Shown here piece by piece: positions 50,298 to 59,355 of a stretch of DNA of 64,000 nt. The notes beneath the pieces are model-generated. The model was not told where the DNA came from, did no database searches, and saw only the letters and a program-made list of their open reading frames with translations. Positions within the stretch are counted from its first letter, which is position 1; each line of letters opens with the position of its first letter. The stretch is from CADEED01 sp963839685 (GTDB lineage: Bacteria > Pseudomonadota > Gammaproteobacteria > Steroidobacterales > Steroidobacteraceae). The stretch lies in NCBI GenBank assembly GCA_963839685.1, contig CAWIVS010000008.1, positions 62,001-126,000 on the forward strand. Reading direction: 5' to 3'. The position numbers were made by a program, and so were the translations under genes.

Positions 50298-53131
50298 ACC
50301 CACTGTCGAACTTCTCCCGGACCGGTGACGTTGTCCACACAGCGCCCGCAGATGGTCGGATGCCCGGGGTTGGACCCGACGTCCGGCCGATGGTGCCAGC
50401 AGCGTTCACATTTCGGCGCCGTGGAGGCCTGCACACGGATCCAGACGCCGCCATCCTTGGCGATGTCGGCCACCTTGATGGCGCCTGCGGGCGGTCCCGC
50501 CGCATTGCTCACGCGCTTCACCTTCGCCTCGGAGGTGATGAGCAGGAACCGCAGCTCCTCGCCAATGGCCTTGAGCTTCTCGAGGAATTCATCCTGGCTG
50601 AAGACCTCGACTTCCGCGTCGAGTGAGCTGCCGACGGTGCCGGCCACGCGCAGCTTCTCGAGCTCCTGCGCCACCGCGTATTTGAGTTTTATGAACAGGT
50701 CCCAGTCGATCGGATCCGCCTCGGCCTTCGGCAACGGATGCCAGGTTTCGAGGAACACCGACTCGCCGCGCTTGCCCGGCATGAAACTCCAGATCTCGTC
50801 GGCCGTGTAGGAAAGAATGGGCGCCAGCCAGCGCACCATGCTCTCGGCGATCTGGAACAACGCGGTCTGTGCCGAGCGACGCGCGACGCTCTTCTTCTGC
50901 GTCGTGTACAGCCGGTCCTTCAGCAGGTCGATATAGAACGCGCCGAGATCCACGATGCAGAAGTTGTGAATCTTCTGGTAGATCAGGTGGTACTCGTATT
51001 TGCGATACGCGTCCGTCACTTCCTCGTGCAGCGCGGCGGCGCGCTGCAGCGCCCAGCGGTCGATGGCCACCATCTCCGCCGGCGCGAGCGCATCGGACGC
51101 CGGATCGAAGCCCGCCAGATTGCCGAGCAGGAAGCGCACGGTGTTGCGCATGCGCCGGTAGGAATCCGAAATGCGCTTCAGGATCTCGTCCGTGAGGGCC
51201 ATTTCGTTGGCGTAGTCGGTGGCGGCAACCCAAAGGCGCAACACGTCCGCGCCGAGCGTCGACATCACCTTCTGCGGCTCGATCACGTTGCCCAGCGACT
51301 TGGACTGCTTGCGCCCGTTCTCGTCGACCGTGAATCCATGCGTGAGCACGCCCTTGTACGGCGCGCGTGAATACAGCGCCTCGGACATGAGCAATGAAGA
51401 ATGGAACCAGCCGCGATGCTGGTCCGACCCTTCCAGGTACAGCTCCACCGGCGGCTTGATGTCTTCCGGATGCGTGTGGTGCACGCACTCGAACGACAGA
51501 CCCGAATCGGCCCAGACATCCATGACGTCGGTGACCTTCTCGTAGATTTCGGCGTCATCGCCTAACAACTCGCGCGGTTCGAGATCGAACCAGGCTTCGA
51601 TGCCATCCTTCTCGACGCGTTTTGCCACCTCCTCGATGAGCTCCTGGGTGCGCGGATGCAGCTCCTGGGTCTGCTTGTGCACGAACAGCGCGATCGGCAC
51701 GCCCCAGGTGCGCTGGCGCGACAGGCACCAGTCGGGCCGCTCCTTGATCATGTTGAAGATGCGCTGCTCGCCCCACGCGGGCACCCACTGCGTCTTCTGA
51801 ATGTCGCGCAGCGCGTTGGCGCGCAGTCCCTTCTGGTCCATGCTGATGAACCACTGCGGCGTGGCGCGGAAGATCACCGGCGTCTTGTGGCGCCAGCAAT
51901 GCGGGTAGCTGTGCTTGATGGTCTCGTGCTTGAGCAGGCGACCGCGTTGCTCCAGCTCCTTGATGAGCACGTCATTGGCTGCATCGACTTTGAGCCCCGC
52001 GACGAAGGGCGTGCCCTCGCGGAAACGGCCGTCGCCCATCACCGGATTGTCGACCGGCAGGCTGTATTTCTGCCCGATGATGAAGTCGTCCTGACCGTGC
52101 GCAGGCGCGGTGTGCACGGCGCCGGTGCCGGCTTCCAGGGTCACGTGCTCACCGACGATCACCGGCACGTGTTTGCTGATGAAAGGATGTTCGAGCTGCA
52201 GGTGTTCGAGTTGCGTGCCGGTGAACTGCGCCAGCACCTGGCCCCTGCCGAGGCCATAGCGCGCCAGGCAGGCCTCGAGCAGTTCGTTGGCCAGCACCAG
52301 CAACTCGGACTGCCGGTTGCGCGACACCCACAACACCACGTATTCGATGTCCGGACCCAGCGCCACGGCCTCGTTGGCCGGCAGCGTCCAGGGCGTGGTG
52401 GTCCAGATCACCAGCGACACCGGGTGCGTCGCGATGCTGTCGAAGTTGATGCCGACGCGTCGTGCGAAATCGGCCGGATCCACGACGCGGAACTCCACGT
52501 CGACGGCCGGTGAAGTCTTGTCTTCGTATTCGACTTCGGCTTCCGCCAGCGACGAGCGGCAATCGAGGCACCAGTAGACGGGCTTGGCGCCCTTATAGAA
52601 GTGTCCGTTGCGGATGATGTGGCCCAGCGCGCGGATCTGCTGCGCTTCGAAACGCGGATCCATGGTCATGTAAGGCCGATTCCAGTCGCCCAGCACGCCG
52701 AAGCGCTTGAACCCGGTGCGCTGCAGCTCCACCTGCTCCTGGGCGTACTTGCGGCAGGCGGCGCGGAATTCCTTGGCGTTGAGTTTCGCGCCGACGCGAC
52801 CGTGTTTCTTCTCGACCTGGTGTTCGATGGGCAGCCCGTGGCAGTCCCAGCCGGGCACGTAAGGCGAGTCGTAGCCGTCGAACGAGTGCGACTTGACCAC
52901 GATGTCCTTGAGCACCTTGTTGAGGAAATGGCCGAGGTGCGGCGCTCCATTCGCATACGGCGGGCCGTCATGCAGCACGAAACGCGGACGGCCGTTCGAG
53001 ATGGCGCGGATCTTTCCGTACAGGTCGCTGGACTCCCATTTCGCCAGCATTTTCGGCTCGCGCTGCGCGAGATCGGCCTTCATGGGAAAGCCCGTGTCGG
53101 GAAGATTGATCGTGCCCTTGTAATCTGCCAC
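50294..53131 (-). CDS. ileS: Isoleucine--tRNA ligase
   Basis: 945 residues, full length. The class I HIGH motif is HLGH (GAPHLGHFLNKVL), the KMSKS loop reads KQSKSLGN, the editing domain includes WTTTPWTLPANEAVALG, and the C-terminal zinc site is CERCWHH with CGRC. It charges tRNA-Ile and hydrolyses Val-tRNA-Ile. It lies in the order ribF-ileS-lspA-ispH, with 18 bases to ribF. No T-box or other leader is visible in the short gap. Confidence 0.97.
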   Translation of the reverse strand: MADYKGTINLPDTGFPMKADLAQREPKMLAKWESSDLYGKIRAISNGRPRFVLHDGPPYANGAPHLGHFLNKVLKDIVVKSHSFDGYDSPYVPGWDCHGLPIEHQVEKKHGRVGAKLNAKEFRAACRKYAQEQVELQRTGFKRFGVLGDWNRPYMTMDPRFEAQQIRALGHIIRNGHFYKGAKPVYWCLDCRSSLAEAEVEYEDKTSPAVDVEFRVVDPADFARRVGINFDSIATHPVSLVIWTTTPWTLPANEAVALGPDIEYVVLWVSRNRQSELLVLANELLEACLARYGLGRGQVLAQFTGTQLEHLQLEHPFISKHVPVIVGEHVTLEAGTGAVHTAPAHGQDDFIIGQKYSLPVDNPVMGDGRFREGTPFVAGLKVDAANDVLIKELEQRGRLLKHETIKHSYPHCWRHKTPVIFRATPQWFISMDQKGLRANALRDIQKTQWVPAWGEQRIFNMIKERPDWCLSRQRTWGVPIALFVHKQTQELHPRTQELIEEVAKRVEKDGIEAWFDLEPRELLGDDAEIYEKVTDVMDVWADSGLSFECVHHTHPEDIKPPVELYLEGSDQHRGWFHSSLLMSEALYSRAPYKGVLTHGFTVDENGRKQSKSLGNVIEPQKVMSTLGADVLRLWVAATDYANEMALTDEILKRISDSYRRMRNTVRFLLGNLAGFDPASDALAPAEMVAIDRWALQRAAALHEEVTDAYRKYEYHLIYQKIHNFCIVDLGAFYIDLLKDRLYTTQKKSVARRSAQTALFQIAESMVRWLAPILSYTADEIWSFMPGKRGESVFLETWHPLPKAEADPIDWDLFIKLKYAVAQELEKLRVAGTVGSSLDAEVEVFSQDEFLEKLKAIGEELRFLLITSEAKVKRVSNAAGPPAGAIKVADIAKDGGVWIRVQASTAPKCERCWHHRPDVGSNPGHPTICGRCVDNVTGPGEVRQWV

Positions 53132-53149
53132 TTGCCCCTTCCTATCGAA

Positions 53150-54085
53150 CTAACAGTTCAACAATTCGCGCGCCGCGGCCGCGTCCTGGTGCATCTGCTG
53201 CACCAGCGCGTCGAGGCTCGAAAACTTCTCCTCGTCGCGGATCTTCGCGACGAATTCGACTTCGAGCTCGCGCCCGTAGAGCACGTCGTCGAAATCGAAC
53301 ACGTGCGTCTCGAGCAGCGGCTCGGTGCCGCCCACCGTGGGACGAAAACCCAGGCTCGCCACACCGTCGCGCGCCTCGTGGGCGTGGCGCGCATCGACGC
53401 CGCGCACCCGCACCGCGTAGATGCCGGTCATCGGCAGCTTGCGACGCCGCATGCGCATGTTGGCGGTCGGAAACCCCAGCCGGCGTCCGAGTCTCTCACC
53501 CGCGACCACGCGGCCGCACATCGAATACGCACGCCCTAACAAGTCGCGCGCGCGGTGAAAATCCCCCGCCGCCAGCGCCGCTCGCACGCCGCTCGAGCTG
53601 ACGCGGATGTCGTCGATACACACCGACGGCACCAGCTCGAGCTCGAACCTGCCGGCTTCGGCCGCCGCGCGCAGCAGCGTGATGCTGCCCGCGCCACCGC
53701 GCCCGAAGCGAAAATCCTGGCCAACCACCACCGCCGAGGCGCCGAAACGCGTCGTCAGCAGCTCGACGAACTGCTCACCGGACAGCTGCCGCAGCTTCTC
53801 GTCGAAGCGCAGCACGCACAGGTAGTGCAGGTCCGAGCGCTCCAGCACCCGCCAGCGCTCGCGAAAATCGGTGAGCCTCGCCGGCGGATCCTGTGGCGCG
53901 AGGTATTCGCGCGGCATGGGCTCGAAAGTCAGCATCATCGCCGGTCGTGCGAGCTGCTTCGCCAGCCCGCAGGTGCTCGCGATCAGGCCGCCGTGCCCCA
54001 GGTGAATGCCATCGAAGCTGCCGACCGTCATGGCGGCGCCAAGATGTTTGGGCTTCAGGCCCTGCAATCCACGAACGAGTTCCAT
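53150..54085 (-). CDS. ribF: Bifunctional riboflavin kinase/FAD synthetase
   Basis: 311 residues. The N-terminal adenylyltransferase has MTVGSFDGIHLGHGGLI with the class I-like HxGH motif, and FRFGRGGAGSI. The C-terminal flavokinase has GRVVAGERLGRRLGFPTANM and LLETHVFDFDDVLYGRELEVEF (quoted in part: ETHVFDFDDVLYG). It makes FMN and FAD from riboflavin. It is six bases from murJ and 18 from ileS, consistent with the classical murJ-ribF-ileS-lspA operon. Confidence 0.95.
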   Translation of the reverse strand: MELVRGLQGLKPKHLGAAMTVGSFDGIHLGHGGLIASTCGLAKQLARPAMMLTFEPMPREYLAPQDPPARLTDFRERWRVLERSDLHYLCVLRFDEKLRQLSGEQFVELLTTRFGASAVVVGQDFRFGRGGAGSITLLRAAAEAGRFELELVPSVCIDDIRVSSSGVRAALAAGDFHRARDLLGRAYSMCGRVVAGERLGRRLGFPTANMRMRRRKLPMTGIYAVRVRGVDARHAHEARDGVASLGFRPTVGGTEPLLETHVFDFDDVLYGRELEVEFVAKIRDEEKFSSLDALVQQMHQDAAAARELLNC

Positions 54086-54091
54086 TGGGGA

Positions 54092-55660
54092 TTATGCGTG
54101 GCCGCCGCGCATCTGTGCCAGCCGCATGCCCGAGAGGAATAGCGCCGCGAAGTAGGCAGCGGCAGCCCCGAGCACGCAGACCGCGAGTCGCAAGGCGCGC
54201 TCCCAGGCGGCGAGCGCGAGCCAGTCCGCCGTGTCGCCCGCCAACCAGAGCAGCAAGGCCGCCATCACGGCGTTCGCAAACACCACGCGAGCCAGGAGCA
54301 CTCCCCAGCCCGCCTGCGGTTTGTAGACGCCGGCCTTGACCAGCCCTCGCCACAGCAAGGTCGTATTGATGGCGGCGGAGATACAGGTGGAAGTGGCCAG
54401 CAGGATGTGCGGCGCCGAAGAAGCCCAGGCCTCTTGGCGGGCAACACCACGGCGAGGTTGATCGCCATGTTGCAGCCCAAGCGCGATGAGCGCGACCCGC
54501 ACCGGCGTCTTCGTGTCCTGGCGCGCGAAGTAGCCCGGCGCCAGCACCTTGACGAGGCTGAAGCCGATGAGGCCCCAGGAGTAGGCCATCAGCGCGTAAC
54601 TGGCCATCTCGACGTCGCGGGCGGTGAATTTGCCGTAGCCGAAGGTGGTTGCCGTCAGGGGACCCGCGAAGACCAGCATGGCAATCGCCGCCGGGGAGAT
54701 CAGCACGATGACCAGGCGCAGCGCCCAGTCGAGCGTCGCCGTGAAACGCTCCGGCGACTCGGCTGCATGGTGCTTCGAGAGTCCCGGCAGGATCACGGTC
54801 GCCAGCGCGATGCTGAAGACGCCCAGCGGAAACTCCAGCAGGCGGTCGGCGTAATACAGCCACGACACGCTGCCGGTGATCAGGAACGAAGCGAGCAAGG
54901 TATCGAGCAACAGGCTCACCTGGGCCATCGAGGAGCCGACGATCCCCGGCACCATGAGCCTGCCGATGCGCCGCACCCCTTCGGCCGCCGGGCGCCAGCG
55001 CGGCCGTACGAAACAGGCCGAGCTTGATCACCAGGCGGCACCTGAAAGCCGAGCTGGAGCAGCCCGCTCGCGAATACACCCATCGCCAGCGCCACGCCGG
55101 GGTTCGAGGTGTTCGGCGCGATCCACAGCGCCACGGCGATCATGACCACGTTCATGATCACCTGCGTGAAAGCCGGCAGGCCGAATCGGCCGTAGCTGTT
55201 CAGCACGCCGGAGAACAACGCGCTCAGCGAGATGAAGAATAGATAGGGAAAGGTCCAGTGCAGCATGGACACGGCGAGATCGAACTTGTGCTGGTCGTCA
55301 TGCCATCCGGGCGCGAAGGCCAGGATGATGAGCGGCGCCGCAATGACGCCCACCAGCGTGATCAGGAACAGGACCACGCCGAAGGTGCCGGCGACCGAGT
55401 CGACCAGCTCGCGCACTTCCTCGTGGCTGCGCTTGTGCTTGTACTCGCTGATGACCGGCACGAAGGCCTGCGAGAACGCGCCTTCGGCGAACAGCCGTCG
55501 CAGGAAGTTCGGGATCTTGAACGCGACCAGCCAGGCGTCCATGAAGGCGCCGGCGCCGAAGGCCGTGGCATAAACCATTTCCCGCGCCAGGCCCGTGATA
55601 CGGGAAATCAGCGTCGCAAATACCGGTGACGGCGGTGCTCTTGAAAATCGCTCCGCTCAC
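54092..55660 (-). CDS. murJ: Lipid II flippase MurJ, four or more frameshifts
   Basis: About 520 residues when corrected. GTG 55660 gives MSGAIFKSTAVTG, and after one extra base near 55612 it continues FATLISRITGLAREMVYATAFGAG (in part: LISRITGLAREMVY), the MurJ start. Further shifts lie near 55035, 54985 and 54430, with conserved MurJ segments in the successive frames: AFMDAWLVAFKIPNFLRRLF, FSGVLNSYGRFGLPAF, VRRIGRLMVPGIVGSS, YYADRLLEFPLGVF and YSWGLIGFSLVKVLAP. MurJ flips lipid II and is essential in most bacteria, so the indels are best explained as sequence error. It is divergent from rpsT. Confidence 0.88.
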
Positions 55661-55704
55661 CCTGCAACCACCCGAAAAATAAAGGAAAACTCCAACACGG
55701 CGCG

Positions 55705-55710
55705 CACTAT
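55705..55710 (-). promoter_or_regulatory. Probable -10 element upstream of murJ
   Basis: On the minus strand TATAGT (plus-strand ACTATA at 55705-55710) lies 45 bases before the murJ GTG. It is AT-rich in a GC-rich spacer and agrees with the -10 consensus at five of six positions. No good -35 is found at 16-18 bases. Confidence 0.4.
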
Positions 55711-55731
55711 ACCGGAACCCCCCGGCAAGCG

Positions 55732-55760
55732 TTGACAAGGTGGGGGTCCGTCAGCACACT
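55732..55760 (+). promoter_or_regulatory. Probable rpsT promoter
   Basis: A perfect -35 hexamer TTGACA lies at 55732-55737. Seventeen bases further is CACACT (55755-55760), a weak -10 with three of six matches. The spacing and the 39 bases to the rpsT GTG are reasonable. The -35 alone is convincing. Confidence 0.45.
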
Positions 55761-55798
55761 ACGCGCCCTTTCGAGTACCCGGATTGCTGGAGTTTTGC

Positions 55799-56068
55799 GT
55801 GGCCAATACCAAGTCGGCGGAAAAAGCCGCCCGTCGAGCTGAGACCAACCGCGACCGTAACGTCGCGCTGCGTTCGCGCATGCGCACTGCCCTGCGCAAG
55901 GTCAACGATGCCCTGGCCGCCGGCAACAAGGCCGATGCCATGGCGGCGCTCAAGGAAGCGCAGCCGATGGTCGACTCGCTGGTCAACAAGAACGTCATTC
56001 ACCGCAACAAGGCCGCGCGCCACAAGAGCGCCCTGTCCGCCCGCATCAAGGCGTTGCCCGCCAAGTAA
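55799..56068 (+). CDS. rpsT: 30S ribosomal protein S20
   Basis: 89 residues with a GTG start (a non-ATG start is also known for rpsT in enterobacteria, where it is UUG). The protein begins VANTKSAEKAARRAE and continues LRSRMRTALRKVNDALAAG and VIHRNKAARHKSALSARI, a typical helical S20. GGAG lies 7-10 bases before the GTG. It is divergent from murJ and followed by an intrinsic terminator. Confidence 0.96.
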   Translation: MANTKSAEKAARRAETNRDRNVALRSRMRTALRKVNDALAAGNKADAMAALKEAQPMVDSLVNKNVIHRNKAARHKSALSARIKALPAK

Positions 56069-56108
56069 TCTGGTCAAGTCTTCTGGCGCCCTCGGGCGTG
56101 GAGCACGA

Positions 56109-56134
56109 AAAACCCGCCTAACGGCGGGTTTTTT
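56109..56134 (+). terminator. Intrinsic terminator of rpsT
   Basis: AACCCGCC (56111-56118) pairs with GGCGGGTT (56123-56130) across the loop TAAC, followed by TTTTGTTT. It is preceded by AAAA on the other side, so it could also terminate transcription from the minus strand. The inferred obg stop codon on the minus strand (56118-56120) lies inside the hairpin. Confidence 0.9.
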
Positions 56135-57298
56135 GTTTGCGGCGGACCTTGCGCGGCGCCTTGCTCTTCTGGCCGCCTTGCGCTTCGCCGGCTTGGCCTT
56201 CTTCCTGGCGGGCTTGCGTGTCGTCGGGGTTCGTCGGGTCTTCACCGGCTTTGCCACGGGTAGCGGCAGATTGCCCTGCGCCGGCGCCTCGGAGGTCTCG
56301 AGGAATCGCATCACGGCCTCGGTGAGATCCGCGGTGCCTGCGCGCGTGGCTCCCGAAATGAGAAATGCGGGACCGCGGTAATCCAATGCCTGGGCGATCG
56401 AAATTGCCTTCGCCGCGGCTTCTTCCGGCGGCAGCAGGTCGCTCTTGTTGAGCACCAGCCAGCGGGGCTTGGCCAGCAGGTCTTCGCTGAACTTCGCCAG
56501 TTCGCCGACGATGGACCTGGCATCGCGCACCGGGTCGGCAGCCGGATCGAGCGGCGCGATATCCACCAGGTGCAGCAGCACGCGGGTGCGCTGCAGGTGC
56601 CTGAGAAAACGAATTCCGAGGCCGGCACCATCGGCCGCGCCTTCGATGAGTCCGGGAATATCGGCCATCACGAAGCTGCGCTGGTTGCCGCAGCTGATCA
56701 CGCCGAGATTCGGATACAGCGTGGTGAAGGGATAGTCGGCAATTTTCGGTCTCGCTGCAGATACGACAGAAATGAGCGTCGACTTGCCGGCATTCGGCAG
56801 GCCTAACAAGCCGACGTCGGCGATCACCTTGAGCTCGAGCTCGAGCTCGCGGGCTTCACCCGGCAGGCCCGGACCGAATTGGCGTGGCGAACGGTTCTTG
56901 CTGGATTTGAAGCGCTGGTTGCCCCAGCCACCCTTGCCGCCCCGGGCGACCAGCAGTTCCATGCCGGCCTTGGAGAGGTCGCCGAGCTGCTCGCCGGTCT
57001 CGCTGTCGCGCACGATGGTCCCGGCGGGGACGGAGATGAGACTGTCCTTACCACCACGTCCGGTCATGTCACGGCCGCCGCCGGGCTGGCCGTTGTCAGC
57101 ACGAAACGTGCGCACGATGCGAAAATCCGCCAGCGTGTTGATGCCGTCGAGCGCACGCAGCGTGACGCTGCCGCCGTCACCGCCATCGCCGCCATCCGGC
57201 CCGCCAAAGGGCACGAACTTCTCGCGGCGGAAACTCACGCAGCCGCGGCCGCCGTTGCCGGCATGGACGCGAATGCGCGCTTCATCGACAAATTTCAT
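56118..57298 (-). CDS. obg: GTPase Obg/CgtA, frameshift in the C-terminal tail
   Basis: About 393 residues. Start MKFVDEARIRVHAGNGGRGC with the Gly-rich Obg domain (GGDGGDGGSVTLRA). The GTPase domain has GLPNAGKST, ADIPGLIEGA, LVLNKSDLL and ISGATRAG. The Lys/Arg-rich tail (TRRTPTTRKPARKKAKPAKRKAA, in part) runs in frame well past the expected end, to 55751 antisense to rpsT. One extra base near 56170 puts it into a frame that reads KSKAPRKVRRKQKTRR and stops at TAG 56118-56120, inside the shared terminator. I take that as the true end. Obg is a ribosome-assembly and stress GTPase. Confidence 0.9.
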
Positions 57299-57316
57299 GG
57301 TGTGGGATTCTGCACC

Positions 57317-57343
57317 CATAAAAAACCCGGCGCTGAGCCGGGT
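57317..57343 (-). terminator. Intrinsic terminator downstream of rpmA
   Basis: On the minus strand ACCCGGC (57343-57337) pairs with GCCGGGT (57331-57325) across a 5-base loop and is followed by a run of six T and AT (plus-strand ATAAAAAA, 57318-57325). It separates the rplU-rpmA transcript from obg. Confidence 0.9.
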
Positions 57344-57401
57344 TCTTACGCGACCGTCGGTCGGAAGCGGCGGTCCGCTCGCGATGCAGTCGCCTCGTCT
57401 C

Positions 57402-57662
57402 TTACTCGTCTGTGTCGACGCTCACGAAGGTGTGGCCTTCGGCGCCCTTCTTGCTGAACTTCACGCGGCCTTCCTTGAGCGCGAACAGCGTGTGGTCGGT
57501 GCCGATGCCCACGTTGGTGCCCGCGCGCATCGTGGTGCCGCGCTGGCGGACCAGGATGTTGCCGGCGAGAACGCTTTCGCCACCGAACTTCTTCACGCCC
57601 AGCCGTTTGCTGTGCGATTCGCGGCCGTTACGAGTGCTGCCGCCTGCCTTTTTATGTGCCAT
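57402..57662 (-). CDS. rpmA: 50S ribosomal protein L27
   Basis: 86 residues, complete. It begins MAHKKAGGSTRNGRESHSKRLG and contains GGESVLAGNILVRQRG (in part) and GTDHTLFALKEGRVKF, the standard L27 sequence with the N-terminal tail reaching the peptidyl-transferase centre. No N-terminal cleavable extension is present. It follows rplU after 34 bases and is ended by a strong terminator. Confidence 0.97.
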   Translation of the reverse strand: MAHKKAGGSTRNGRESHSKRLGVKKFGGESVLAGNILVRQRGTTMRAGTNVGIGTDHTLFALKEGRVKFSKKGAEGHTFVSVDTDE

Positions 57663-57696
57663 GTGAGTTGGGCTCCGTTAACTAGCTACCAGCGAC

Positions 57697-58008
57697 TCAG
57701 ACGCTGATACCGGTGATCTTGACCTGCGTGTACTGCTGGCGATGCGTGCCCTGGCGCAGGTAGTGCTTGCGGCGACGGAATTTCACGATGACCTTCTTGT
57801 CGCCCTTGCCGTGCTTTTCCACCACGGCCTCGACCTTGCTACCCGCGAGCAGCGGCGAACCGACCTTGATGGTCTCGCCGTCACCGAACAGCAGCACCTC
57901 GCCGAACTCGACGGTCGCGCCCTCTTCAGCGTCGAGCCTCTCGACTTTGAGGACGGTGCCCTTTTCGACCCGATATTGTTTGCCGCCCGTGGCGATGACC
58001 GCGTACAT
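57697..58008 (-). CDS. rplU: 50S ribosomal protein L21
   Basis: 103 residues. Start MYAVIATGGKQYRVEKGTVL is the typical L21 N-terminus; an upstream in-frame extension is not conserved. The C-terminus KVIVKFRRRKHYLRQGTHRQ matches the RNA-binding motif. It is the first gene of rplU-rpmA and diverges from ispB. Confidence 0.97.
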   Translation of the reverse strand: MYAVIATGGKQYRVEKGTVLKVERLDAEEGATVEFGEVLLFGDGETIKVGSPLLAGSKVEAVVEKHGKGDKKVIVKFRRRKHYLRQGTHRQQYTQVKITGISV

Positions 58009-58151
58009 CGTGATGACTCCGAAAAAACCGTTCGGGACCAAAGCCTTAAAGCTGTGTGCCATCCCGAAGGGACGCGCATTCTACGTACCAGTCCCCCACC
58101 GGTCAAACGAACCTCCGGAAGGCAAATAATCCACTAGAATCAATGCCCTAA

Positions 58152-59186
58152 ATGAGCCCGAAAGTTACTCCTTTTCCTGCCTCCAGGCCCGGTTCCCGTG
58201 CTGGCGAGGCGCCCCTGATGCCACTCGAGGAGATTCGCGAGTGCGTGGGGCCCGACCTGGTGGCGGTCGACGCCATGATCCGCGCTCGCCTCAAGAGCGC
58301 CGTACCGCTGGTCGACCAGGTTGCCGAACACATCATCGGCGGCGGCGGCAAGCGCCTGCGTCCCCTGCTCTGTGTTCTCGCCGGGCGTGCCTGCAGCATC
58401 AACAACGACAAACATGTCGAAGCGGCGGTGTTCATCGAGTTCGTGCACACCGCGACGCTGCTGCACGACGACGTGGTCGACGGCTCGCAGAAGCGCCGCG
58501 GCCGCGCCACCGCCAACAACATCTTCGGCAACCAGGCGAGTGTGCTGGTCGGTGACTTCGTGTACTCGCGCGCCTTCCAGATGATGGCCACCGTCGGCTC
58601 ACTGCGCGTCATGGAGATCATGGCGGATGCCACCAACGTGATCGCCGAGGGCGAAGTGCTGCAGCTCATGAACGCGCACGATCCCGAAACCACCGAGCAG
58701 CGTTATCTCGAAGTGATCTATCGCAAGACCGGGCGGTTGTTCGAAGCCGGTGCGGAAGTCGCCGCCGTACTGGCCGGCGCCCCGCCCGCTCACCAGGCGG
58801 CACTCGCGGCGTATGGCAAGCATCTCGGCACCGCCTATCAGCTCATCGACGACGTGCTCGATTACAAATCCGATCCGGCGACGCGCGGCAAGAACCTCGG
58901 CGACGATCTCGCCGAAGGCAAACCCACGCTGCCGCTGCTGCACGCCGTGCGCCACGGCAACGATGAACAGCGCGCGTTGATCCGCCTCGCCATCGAACAG
59001 GGTGGACTGGCGCAACTCGGGCCCATCGTCGAAGCCATCGAAACCACCGGCGGCCTCGACTACGCCATCGGCTTCGCGCAGCGCGAAACCACGCAGGCGC
59101 TCAGTGCGCTCGATGCTCTGCCGGATTCGCGTTATCGCAAGGCGCTGGCCGGCCTCGCGCGCTTCGCGCTGGAGCGTACTTCCTAG
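58152..59186 (+). CDS. ispB: Octaprenyl/polyprenyl diphosphate synthase
   Basis: 344 residues. First Asp-rich motif in LLHDDVVDGSQKRRG (DDxxD), second in LIDDVLDYKSD (DDxxD), and GGGGKRLRPLL, all as in trans-long-chain prenyltransferases. It makes the side chain of ubiquinone. Codons before residue 23 (PLEEIRECVGPDL) are not conserved, so MPLEEI at 58218 is an alternative start. The gene is divergent from rplU, as in other gammaproteobacteria. Confidence 0.93.
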   Translation: MSPKVTPFPASRPGSRAGEAPLMPLEEIRECVGPDLVAVDAMIRARLKSAVPLVDQVAEHIIGGGGKRLRPLLCVLAGRACSINNDKHVEAAVFIEFVHTATLLHDDVVDGSQKRRGRATANNIFGNQASVLVGDFVYSRAFQMMATVGSLRVMEIMADATNVIAEGEVLQLMNAHDPETTEQRYLEVIYRKTGRLFEAGAEVAAVLAGAPPAHQAALAAYGKHLGTAYQLIDDVLDYKSDPATRGKNLGDDLAEGKPTLPLLHAVRHGNDEQRALIRLAIEQGGLAQLGPIVEAIETTGGLDYAIGFAQRETTQALSALDALPDSRYRKALAGLARFALERTS

Positions 59187-59302
59187 GGAAGCTCTGAAGA
59201 GCGCCAGTGCTCGTGGTCTAACTACTCGCTCCCGGCCGATACAATGAGTTTCATCGAAAAAAAGCAGCACTTTCGCGATGCAATGGGCTCGCACGGCGCG
59301 TA

Positions 59303-59322
59303 TACTGTACGTATACACAGCG
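59303..59322 (+). promoter_or_regulatory. LexA (SOS) box
   Basis: TACTGTACGTATACACAG at 59303-59320 contains CTGT, exactly eight bases and ACAG, the full E. coli-type LexA consensus, with the preceding TA also matching. It overlaps a TATACT hexamer (59301-59306) that resembles a -10 element, so bound repressor would block transcription. The start codon of the DUF222/HNH gene is 36 bases further. Confidence 0.8.
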
Positions 59323-59355
59323 CGGTGAAATCCGCTTGGTTACACGGAGTTTCCA

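Noticed and set aside
3978..56803. Recurring GTTAGG/CCTAAC hexamer, often as a Leu TTA codon before Gly
   Set aside because: I counted roughly 14 occurrences, and base composition alone predicts at least as many, so there is no enrichment; the codon context may only reflect rarity of TTA.
58135..58140. TAGAAT as -10 of ispB
   Set aside because: It is only 11 bases before the start codon and lacks a -35, so it was not annotated.
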